The notes beneath the pieces were generated by a model. The model made no database searches and was not told the DNA's origin. It was given only the letters and a program-made list of their open reading frames with translations. Shown piece after piece: positions 16,376 to 23,354 of a stretch of DNA of 35,960 nt. Position 1 is the stretch's first letter. Every line of letters begins with the position of its first letter. This DNA comes from an uncultured Caulobacterales bacterium (GTDB lineage Bacteria > Pseudomonadota > Alphaproteobacteria > Caulobacterales > Caulobacteraceae), in NCBI GenBank assembly GCA_903851655.1, contig CAINOV010000053.1, positions 1-35,960 of the forward strand. The letters run 5' to 3'. The translations under genes were made by a program, and so were the position numbers.

Positions 16376-17719
16376 ATGAGCCGTCCAACGGCCGACGGGA
16401 GGACCCCCCTGCCAGACGTCAAGCCACGCCTGTCGATCCTGCGCCTTCTGGAGATGAATCTGGGCTTTCTCGGCCTGCAGTTCAGCTTCGGTCTGCAGCA
16501 GGGCAACATGGGCCCGATCTACAGCTATCTGGGCGCCCATGAGGCGGACCTGCCGATCCTGCAGCTGGCGGGACCGATGACTGGCCTGCTGATCCAGCCC
16601 CTGGTGGGCGCCCTGTCCGACCGGACCCTGTCGCCCTGGGGCCGGCGGGCGCCCTATTTCATCGCCGGCGCGGTGCTGTGCTCGCTGGGCCTGCTGGCCA
16701 TGCCGTTCAGCAACAGCCTGCTGATGGCGGCGAGCCTGCTGTGGATCCTCGACGCCGGCAACAACACCACCATGGAGCCCTACCGCGCCTATGTCAGCGA
16801 CCGGCTGAACACCGACCAGCAGGGGGCGGGGTTCCTGATCCAGGCCGCCTTTACCGGTCTTGCGCAGATGCTGGCCTTCCTGACCCCCTCGCTGCTGGTG
16901 GGGGTGCTGCATGTGGACCTCAACGCCGTGGACGCCCACGGCATTCCCCAGACCACCCACATCGTGTTCCTGGCCGGCGCGGTGCTGTCGCTGGCGACCA
17001 TCCTGTGGTCCGTGCTGCGGGTGCGGGAGCTGCCGCTGGGCGAGGCCGAGGCTGCGGCGATCCGCGCCCTGCCCCGGTCCCTGGCCGCCACCCTGCGCGA
17101 GATCTTCGAGGCCATCCGCGACATGCCGCAGGCCATGCGCCGGCTGGCGGTGATGAGCCTTTTCCAGTGGTACGGCATGGCCGCCTACTGGGGCTATGTG
17201 ATCTATTCCATCGGCCGCTCTGTGTTCCATACCGCCGATCCCCACAGTCCGGGCTTTCGCGCGGCCGTGCTGGCCAACGGGGAGATGGCGGCCTTCTACA
17301 ACGCCGTCGCCTTCGTCGCCGCCTTCGCCCTGATCCCCGTCTCGAAGCGGTTCGGCGCGGGGCGGGTGCACGCGGCCTGCCTGGCGCTGGCCGGTCTGGG
17401 CGTCCTGGCGATCCCGGGGATCGCCCAGCGGGAGTGGCTGTTCCTGCCCGCCGTCGGCGTCGGCCTGGGATGGGCCAGCATCATGGGCAATCCCTATGTG
17501 GTGCTGGCCAACGCCATCCCCGCCGCGCGGACCGGGGTCTACATGGGCATCTTCAACATGATGATCGTCATCCCCATGCTGCTGATCGCCGCCACCCTGC
17601 CCTTCTATTACGGCCCGCTGATGGGCGGCGACCCGCGCAATGTGCTGCGCCTGTCTGGCGTCCTGCTGCTGGCGGCGGCGGTGGCGGCGCTGTGGATCCC
17701 GTCGAAGGCCAAGGCATGA
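16376..17719 (+). CDS. MFS sugar transporter, SLC45/sucrose-symporter-like
   Basis: This is a 12-helix inner-membrane transporter of 447 aa. It carries the MFS loop 2-3 motif as 'GALSDRTLSPWGRRAPYF' and a preceding 'GPMTGLLIQPLVG' helix, the pattern of SLC45-like sucrose and disaccharide transporters such as Xanthomonas SuxC and plant SUT proteins. The C-terminal half retains the matching 'NPYVVLANAIPAARTGVYMGIFNM' segment. The ATG at 16376 is preceded by GGGGAAC. It diverges from the LacI gene and overlaps the GH68 gene by four nt (ATGA), so the two are almost certainly one operon. Sucrose as substrate is inferred from family and from the linked GH68 enzyme. Confidence 0.88.
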   Translation: MSRPTADGRTPLPDVKPRLSILRLLEMNLGFLGLQFSFGLQQGNMGPIYSYLGAHEADLPILQLAGPMTGLLIQPLVGALSDRTLSPWGRRAPYFIAGAVLCSLGLLAMPFSNSLLMAASLLWILDAGNNTTMEPYRAYVSDRLNTDQQGAGFLIQAAFTGLAQMLAFLTPSLLVGVLHVDLNAVDAHGIPQTTHIVFLAGAVLSLATILWSVLRVRELPLGEAEAAAIRALPRSLAATLREIFEAIRDMPQAMRRLAVMSLFQWYGMAAYWGYVIYSIGRSVFHTADPHSPGFRAAVLANGEMAAFYNAVAFVAAFALIPVSKRFGAGRVHAACLALAGLGVLAIPGIAQREWLFLPAVGVGLGWASIMGNPYVVLANAIPAARTGVYMGIFNMMIVIPMLLIAATLPFYYGPLMGGDPRNVLRLSGVLLLAAAVAALWIPSKAKA

Positions 17720-18864
17720 CCCTGAGCGAACGTCCCCGTCCCGGCCGGCTGCAGCCGCCGCGTCCCGCCGACTGGCGGGCCGAGCACGTGGCGCGGATCG
17801 ACCTCGCCACGGCGCCGCGGATCCCCCGGGTGCGACCGGCCGACGTCCGCCGGATCAGCACCGCGCAGGACGCCTGGGACGCCTGGCCGGTCCAGGACCT
17901 GTCCGGCCAACCCGCCCGGATCGGCGGCGGGGCCCTGTGGATGACCCTGGCCGCCCCGGTGGCGGCGGATCCGAACCTGCGACACCACAAGGCCCGCATC
18001 CACCTGGTCCGCCCCACGGCGGACGGCGGCTGGCGCGACCTGGGGCCGGCCATGCCCGACGGGTTCAGCCCCGGCGCCTGCGAGTGGTCCGGCTGTGCGG
18101 TCCTGCGTCCGGAGACGGGTCGGGTGGAGCTGCACTTCACCGCCACCGGCCGCCGCGGCCAGCCGTTCCGCACGGAACAGCGCCTGTTCGTCGCCTCCGC
18201 CCGCCCGGAGGTCCGGGGGGACGACGTCCGGCTGACGGACTGGAGCGCGCCGACCCAGACCGTCGATCCGCAGGCGGACTGGCGCCAGCCCGCCCTCGGC
18301 GCGGACCCGGCGCCGGGCTTCATCCACGCCCTGCGGGATCCGGCCCTGTTCCATGACCCGGACGACGGCGCGGACTATCTGGTCTACGCCGCCTCCCTGG
18401 CGGGCCCGCAGACCCTGCACCACGGGGCCATCGGCCTTGCGGCGGCGGACGGCGCCGGCGGCTGGCGCGATCTGGGTCCGCTGGTCCGCGCGCCGGGCCT
18501 GAACCACGAGCTGGAGCGGCCGCACCTGCTGCGGACGGCGGACGGCGTCTATCTGTTCTGGTGCACCCAGTCGAAGATGTTCGCCCCGGGCGGCCCCGTG
18601 GGACCGACCGGTCTCTACGGCATGTTCGCGCCCGGGCTGTCCGGCCCCTATGCGCCGATCAACGGCACGGGACTAGTGGCGGCCAATCCGCCGGACGCCC
18701 CGGCCCAGACCTACGCCTGGTGGGTGACCGGCGCTCTGGACGCCTACGGTTTCGTCGATGTGGTCGCCGACGCGCCGCCCGGTGATCGCCTGGGCGTCTT
18801 CGCCGGCGGCTTTGCGCCCCCCTTCCGGATCAGGCTTGACGGGCCGACCAGCCGGATGGCGTGA
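17716..18864 (+). CDS. Glycoside hydrolase family 68 protein (levansucrase/invertase type), no signal peptide
   Basis: GH68 enzymes split sucrose and release or transfer fructose. The three catalytic carboxylates are visible: Asp55 in 'WDAWP' (nucleophile), Asp208 in 'RDP' (transition-state stabiliser) and Glu267 in 'ELERPH' (acid/base). Other family blocks are 'EWSGCAV' (123-129), 'GLYGMF' and 'AQTYAWWV'. The 382-aa protein begins at the ATG overlapping the MFS stop. Its N-terminus is hydrophilic and proline/arginine-rich with no export signal, so it probably works in the cytoplasm on imported sucrose, acting mainly as a hydrolase. Whether it also makes fructans cannot be read from sequence. 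The track ORF start at 16678 is a shadow through the transporter. Confidence 0.9.
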   Translation: MTLSERPRPGRLQPPRPADWRAEHVARIDLATAPRIPRVRPADVRRISTAQDAWDAWPVQDLSGQPARIGGGALWMTLAAPVAADPNLRHHKARIHLVRPTADGGWRDLGPAMPDGFSPGACEWSGCAVLRPETGRVELHFTATGRRGQPFRTEQRLFVASARPEVRGDDVRLTDWSAPTQTVDPQADWRQPALGADPAPGFIHALRDPALFHDPDDGADYLVYAASLAGPQTLHHGAIGLAAADGAGGWRDLGPLVRAPGLNHELERPHLLRTADGVYLFWCTQSKMFAPGGPVGPTGLYGMFAPGLSGPYAPINGTGLVAANPPDAPAQTYAWWVTGALDAYGFVDVVADAPPGDRLGVFAGGFAPPFRIRLDGPTSRMA

Positions 18865-18899
18865 TCCGGCGCAAGGTCAGGCGCGTCAGGGGGGCCGGG

Positions 18900-19946
18900 A
18901 TGGATCGACGACTGTTTCTCGGCGCCGGCTCCGCTGCCTCCGCCGCCTCCTTCGCCGCGGCCACCGCGCCCCGGCCGCCGGCCGCACCCCTCCGGTCCCT
19001 GGTCCGGGCCCGGGCGCTGAAGCCCGGCGACCGGGTCGGGGTGGTGGACCTGTCGACGCCCCTCTACGACCCGATGATCGGCGAGCGCATCCGCAGCCTG
19101 TTCGCGGCCCTCGAGCTGACGCCGGTGTTCGCGCCGCATCTGCTGGCCCGGACGCGGGAGATCGCCGCCTCCCGGGCGGAGCGGGTCGCCGACCTGCATG
19201 ACCTGTTCGTCGATCCGACCATCAAGGGAGTGTTCTGCGCCCGCGGCGGCTACGGGGTCAGCGAGATCGTCGCCATGCTGGACTACGAGGCGATCCGCGC
19301 CCACCCGAAGGTGTTCCTGGGCTTCAGCGACATCACCCTGCTGCACCTGGCGATCCGCCGGCAGGCGGGACTGGTCACCTTCCACGGGCACATGCCGGGG
19401 CAGAGCGCGTTTGGCCCGTTTTCCCTGGAGGCCCTGCGCCGGGCCGTGTTCTCCACCACGCCGCTCGGCCTGCTTCCGGCGCCGGACGAGCCCAATCCCG
19501 TGCGGCCGCAATACCCCCTGCGCACGATCGTCCCCGGCCGGGCCACCGGGCCGCTGGTGGGCGGCAACCTGTCCCTGGTGATCGCCGCCATGGGAACGCC
19601 GTGGGAGATCGACACCGCCGGCGCCATCCTGTTCCTGGAGGACGTGGACGAGAACGCCTACGCCATCGGCCGGATGCTCTGGCAGCTGCGCCACGCCGGC
19701 AAGCTGGCCGCGGCGGCGGGGGTGGTGATCGGCGCCTGCGCGAACTGCGAGAAGATCACGGACGCCTCGCCCTACAGCCTGAACGAACATCTGGACATGG
19801 TGCTGAAGGACCTGGGGATTCCCGTCCTGTCCGGCCTCGTGCTCGGCCATACGGACGACCAGCTGACCGTGCCCCTGGGCGTGGCCGCCACCCTGGACGC
19901 GACCCAGCGCACCCTGACGGTGCTCGAGCCCGGCCTGATCGCCTGA
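18900..19946 (+). CDS. S66 peptidase (LD-carboxypeptidase family), exported
   Basis: LD-carboxypeptidases remove the terminal D-residue of peptidoglycan tetrapeptides during recycling; other S66 members act on modified peptides. The protein has 'RGGYGVSEIV', the nucleophile elbow 'GFSDIT' with the likely catalytic Ser, the 'LFLEDVDE' block with the catalytic Glu, and 'GLVLGHTDDQLTVPLG' with the catalytic His, so the triad is complete. I chose the ATG at 18900 (348 aa) because of the GGGGGCCGGG run just upstream; the GTG at 18861 overlaps the GH68 stop. This N-terminus, MDRRLFLGAGSAAS, looks like a Tat or Sec export signal, whereas classical LdcA is cytoplasmic. It follows GH68 after 35 bp and may be co-transcribed. 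Confidence 0.86.
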   Translation: MDRRLFLGAGSAASAASFAAATAPRPPAAPLRSLVRARALKPGDRVGVVDLSTPLYDPMIGERIRSLFAALELTPVFAPHLLARTREIAASRAERVADLHDLFVDPTIKGVFCARGGYGVSEIVAMLDYEAIRAHPKVFLGFSDITLLHLAIRRQAGLVTFHGHMPGQSAFGPFSLEALRRAVFSTTPLGLLPAPDEPNPVRPQYPLRTIVPGRATGPLVGGNLSLVIAAMGTPWEIDTAGAILFLEDVDENAYAIGRMLWQLRHAGKLAAAAGVVIGACANCEKITDASPYSLNEHLDMVLKDLGIPVLSGLVLGHTDDQLTVPLGVAATLDATQRTLTVLEPGLIA

Positions 19947-20050
19947 ACCCGCCGCCGGACCGCGTATTCCGATTGAAGCCCCCCGCCGGGACGGCCTAGG
20001 CTGTCGGAAGGTCCGGAGGTCCGGACATCGCCAGGAAAGACGCCGAGCCC

Positions 20051-20863
20051 ATGACCACTGCCGACCAGACCACCTTCCGCCCCGACCTGCTGGCGGGCAA
20101 GACCGCCTTCATCGCCGGCGGCACCAGCGGTATCAATCTGGGCATCGCCAAGCGCTTCACCGCGCTCGGCGCGCGGGTGGCGGTGCTGGGGCGCAACCCG
20201 GACAAGGCCCGCGCCGCCGCCGCCGAGATCAACGCCGAGTGCGGCGGCGCCGGCGCCCTGGCCCTGACCGCCGATGTCCGCGACTATGCCGCGGTGGAGG
20301 CGGCCTTCGCCGCGGCGGTGGCGGAGCTGGGCGGCCTCGACATCCTGATCGCAGGCCAGGCGGGCAACTTCCCCGCGCCGGCGCTGGGGATGAGCGCCAA
20401 CGCCTTCAAGGCGGTGATCGACATCGACCTGATCGGCAGCTTCAACCTGTTCCGGGCAGGGCACCAGCACCTGAACCTGCCCGGCGCCAGCCTGATCGCG
20501 ATCACCGCGGGCCAGGCGGTGAAGCCGACGCCGCTGCAGGCCCATGTGTGCGCGGCCAAGGCGGGGATCAACATCCTGATCAAGACCCTGGCCCTGGAGT
20601 GGGGGCCGATGGGGGTGCGGGTGAACGGCATCTCTCCGGGACCCATCGCCGACACCGAGGGCATGCGCCGCCTGGCCCCCACGGCGGAGGCGGAGGCCCA
20701 GGTGACCCGCTCCACCCCCCTGCGCCGGTTCGGCCGCAAGGACGAGATCGGCGACGCGGCGGTCTATCTGTGCTCCCCCGCCGGGGCCTATGTGACGGGA
20801 ACGATCCTGGACGTGGACGGCGGCACGGGCGCAGGCAGCTTCGGGTCCCTCGGCGGGGTCTGA
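20051..20863 (+). CDS. SDR oxidoreductase, 2,4-dienoyl-CoA reductase type
   Basis: This 270-aa short-chain dehydrogenase has the opening 'LLAGKTAFIAGGTSGINLGIAKRF', with a glycine-rich NAD(P) loop in which the usual GIG is GIN. The catalytic YxxxK region reads 'HVCAAKAGINILIKTLALEWGP': the lysine is kept but no Tyr is four residues before it. The same lack, and the following 'RVNGISPGPIADTEGMRRL' block, are seen in 2,4-dienoyl-CoA reductase (DECR)-type SDRs, so the role is probably reduction of unsaturated acyl-CoA in beta-oxidation. An AGGAAAG site lies 12 nt upstream of the ATG. It ends 20 bp from the convergent usp gene. Confidence 0.8.
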   Translation: MTTADQTTFRPDLLAGKTAFIAGGTSGINLGIAKRFTALGARVAVLGRNPDKARAAAAEINAECGGAGALALTADVRDYAAVEAAFAAAVAELGGLDILIAGQAGNFPAPALGMSANAFKAVIDIDLIGSFNLFRAGHQHLNLPGASLIAITAGQAVKPTPLQAHVCAAKAGINILIKTLALEWGPMGVRVNGISPGPIADTEGMRRLAPTAEAEAQVTRSTPLRRFGRKDEIGDAAVYLCSPAGAYVTGTILDVDGGTGAGSFGSLGGV

Positions 20864-20883
20864 CGCGCCGCCGGGTCGCCGGG

Positions 20884-21369
20884 TCAGTCCGCCAGCAGTT
20901 CGACGTCGCCGACCAGTTCGGCCTCGAACGCCTCGGCGGAGATCTGGCGGCGGCCGACCAGCACGCTGCAGTCCACCAGGTCGCTGACATAGGCGCCCGA
21001 CGCGCCGGACCACCACCGCTGGAACAGGGACCGGCGCTGGTGGCCCAGCACCACCAGATCGGCCTGCACCTCCCGGGCGAAGGCGCTGATCTGCACCGCC
21101 GGCTCCCCGCTGACCAGACGGGTGACGGGCTTCAGGCCCAGCTGCTCCGACACCTGTCGGGCGTGCTCCAGCAGGCCGCGATACCCTTCGACCTGCGCGC
21201 CGACATAGTCCACATAAAGGGTGTCGGCCAGCGCCACCCGATCCGTATCGGGCACGACCGAGAGGATGAAGACCTGCGCCTGGAACCGCTTGGCCAGGAG
21301 CGCACCCTCACGAAGGGCGATCAGCCCTTCCTTGGTGCCGTCATAGGCAAGGACGATGCGTTCGTACAT
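20884..21369 (-). CDS. Universal stress protein (UspA family)
   Basis: This 161-aa cytoplasmic protein has a single Usp domain: 'ERIVLAYDGTKEGLIALREGALLAKRF' at the N-terminus and 'DLVVLGHQRRSLFQRWWSGASG' near residue 110-130. The ATP-binding consensus GxxGx9G(S/T) is not met, since GHQR replaces GxxG, so nucleotide binding is uncertain. The ATG at 21369 has GGGGAG upstream; the 727-aa track ORF reads through the neighbouring phosphatase gene in another frame. It lies 122 bp downstream of the phosphatase-SPOR gene on the same strand. Confidence 0.88.
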   Translation of the reverse strand: MYERIVLAYDGTKEGLIALREGALLAKRFQAQVFILSVVPDTDRVALADTLYVDYVGAQVEGYRGLLEHARQVSEQLGLKPVTRLVSGEPAVQISAFAREVQADLVVLGHQRRSLFQRWWSGASGAYVSDLVDCSVLVGRRQISAEAFEAELVGDVELLAD

Positions 21370-21491
21370 GTCGGTCTCCCCGAAACCGGCGACGGATGGC
21401 GAAGCTTGGCGTTCAATCGGCAAATCCGCAACAGGGCTCTCGACCTTGTGTAACGGTCCTGCGCCCTGACAGCGGGCCGCGGCGGTCCGGG

Positions 21492-22937
21492 TCAGGGATG
21501 CGCGGCGGGCGCAGGATCCCGAGGACCGGCCCCCGCCACTTCCGCGGCGGTGGTGACCCAGCAGGCCCGGCTCTGGGCCGCCAGCCGCGCGCAGAACGCC
21601 TGAGCCGCCCCGCGGTCGGCGAAGCCGGAGACGAAGGCGCGGACTAGGACCGGAGACCCGGCGGCGGCGGCGGCGGCCCGGGTCTCGACCGGCTTGTCCT
21701 GCAGGTCCTCGGGAAGAGCGCCGCGCAGCTCCGCCTCGAAGGCGCGGGCGTCGGCGTCCGAGGCGAAGGCCCCCACCTCCGCCACGGGTCGGAGATCCGG
21801 CGGCGGGACGGACGGCGGCGGGGCGACGGTCTCGGCGGGGCGGGCCGCGGGCGCTGCGGCCGGCGCCGGGCCGGGGCCTCGGCTGCGGTTGAGCAACTGC
21901 AGCGTCTCCAGACGGATCACGGCGGGGTCGGCGACGGGCGGGGACCTTCGCACGATCAGCAGGGACACTGCCCCCATCGCAAGGGCGAGCAGCGCGGCGA
22001 ACACCGCCGCCCGCGCGCCGTCGCGGGCCCACCTGCGCGGCGGCCGACGGTCTGTCGCCGGCGCCGCCAGCCCCGCCATCGACCCGGCGGTCGGGTCGCC
22101 GGGTTCCGCCGGGGGCGCCGGCGACATCTCGAAACCGCCGCCGACGGTCTCCCAGGGCGCCACCAGGATTCGCCGCTCCGCGCCGGAGCGACTGACCTTG
22201 ATCAGGCTGCAGGCCACGTCCTCCAGCCGCAGGATCGACAGGGCGCCGGTGGCGTAGGCGCCCGTGTCGATGCCGATCCGCCAGCGGCTCATCACCGGGA
22301 TGTGGTGGATCGAGTGACCATGGACGACGGTCAGGCCGTGACGGGGCGTCTCGTCGGTCAGGGCGCGCCGCCACAGCATGTCGTCGGTGGTCTGCGCCTC
22401 CAGCGGCGCGTCCGGGTCCAGCCCCGCATGCACAAAGACATAGTCGCCGAACACCACGAACAGCTGGGTGCGACGCAGGAAGCGGATATGCTCCGCCGGT
22501 GCGGCCGCGGCGATCAGCCCGGCCAGGTCGGCGTCCGGGTCCATGGCGAACCGCTCGCCCGACCCGTGGTAATAGGAGTTGAGGGTCTCGACCCCGCCGA
22601 ACTCCAGCCAGCGATGGCTGTGCGTCCGCCCGTCGACCAGGTCCAGCAACTCCTGCTCGTGATTTCCGCGCAGGAAGACGAAGCCCCGTCCCTCCTCGCT
22701 GTCGGCCAGGGCGGCCAGGCGCGCCAGCACCCCCCGGGAGTCCGGTCCGCGGTCGATATAGTCGCCCAGCATGACCGCGGCGAAGGACTTGCCCGCGGTC
22801 CACGCCTCCCGCCGGATGCGGAACAGCTCCTCCAGGGCAGGCTCCAGCAGATCCAGCCGACCATGGATGTCGCCCACGGCGCAGACAACCACGCCGGGCG
22901 GGCAGCGCGCTGCGGAATGGACGGGGGAATCGGTCAC
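21492..22937 (-). CDS. PPP-type metallophosphatase - transmembrane helix - SPOR domain fusion
   Basis: The 481-aa protein begins with a serine/threonine protein phosphatase-like (PPP, ApaH/PrpA class) domain. It has 'GDIHGR' (22-27), 'GDYIDRGPDS' (58-67), 'GNHE' (91-94), 'HAGLD' (170-174) and 'HGHS' (206-209), so every metal ligand block is present. A linker is followed by one hydrophobic helix (about 309-329), a proline/alanine-rich stretch and a C-terminal domain (about 385-463) with two 'GAFASDADARAFEAEL' / 'SGFADRGAAQAFCARL' repeats typical of SPOR peptidoglycan-binding domains. The topology would put the phosphatase in the cytoplasm and SPOR in the periplasm, hinting at septal localisation. 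The GTG start at 22937 lacks a clear ribosome-binding site. Substrate unknown. Confidence 0.82.
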   Translation of the reverse strand: MTDSPVHSAARCPPGVVVCAVGDIHGRLDLLEPALEELFRIRREAWTAGKSFAAVMLGDYIDRGPDSRGVLARLAALADSEEGRGFVFLRGNHEQELLDLVDGRTHSHRWLEFGGVETLNSYYHGSGERFAMDPDADLAGLIAAAAPAEHIRFLRRTQLFVVFGDYVFVHAGLDPDAPLEAQTTDDMLWRRALTDETPRHGLTVVHGHSIHHIPVMSRWRIGIDTGAYATGALSILRLEDVACSLIKVSRSGAERRILVAPWETVGGGFEMSPAPPAEPGDPTAGSMAGLAAPATDRRPPRRWARDGARAAVFAALLALAMGAVSLLIVRRSPPVADPAVIRLETLQLLNRSRGPGPAPAAAPAARPAETVAPPPSVPPPDLRPVAEVGAFASDADARAFEAELRGALPEDLQDKPVETRAAAAAAGSPVLVRAFVSGFADRGAAQAFCARLAAQSRACWVTTAAEVAGAGPRDPAPAAHP

Positions 22938-23159
22938 GCTTGCGATTTCTGAAAAGGATACGGCGGCCGCAGGGCTGACGGCGTTTCGCCCCTGGGCGCC
23001 AGGCTTGTGTCGTTAACCATATTTTCACCGTCAGGGCCAGCCCGCGCGGGACGGCGGATCCGATCACGCGACCAGGATCCCCGTTGGCTTCGGACTTTTT
23101 TAATATGCCTTAAGCCTGCGTTGATACTCTGACGGAGCCCAAGCTCATGAGCCAAGCCC

Positions 23160-23348
23160 ATGCCGCCGCTTCCTCCCATCTCCAAACGGACCCGGTTCGC
23201 CCGCGGCGAGGCCGCGCACGCCGGCAAGACCTATCCCTTCGGCGGCCGCCTCGAGGACGAGGACATCACGCCGTCGGAACGGATGATCGGACGGCTGACC
23301 CTGGCCGTCATGATCTGGATCATCGCCCGCAGCCTGAACCTGATCTGA
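23160..23348 (+). CDS. Small hypothetical protein with a C-terminal membrane helix
   Basis: This is a 62-aa protein. The frame has strong G/C third-position bias from the 'TRFARGEAAHAGKTYPFGGRLEDEDITPSERMIGR' body onward and ends in a hydrophobic segment 'LTLAVMIWIIARSL' that could span or associate with the membrane. A competing ORF from 23147 (72 aa, other frame) is arginine-rich and has weaker codon bias, so I prefer 23160. A GACGGAG motif lies 10 nt before 23147 but 23 nt before 23160, so the true start or a coupling arrangement is unclear. I do not recognise a family. It ends six bp from the convergent M16 gene. Confidence 0.6.
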   Translation: MPPLPPISKRTRFARGEAAHAGKTYPFGGRLEDEDITPSERMIGRLTLAVMIWIIARSLNLI

Positions 23349-23354
23349 CCCGCC

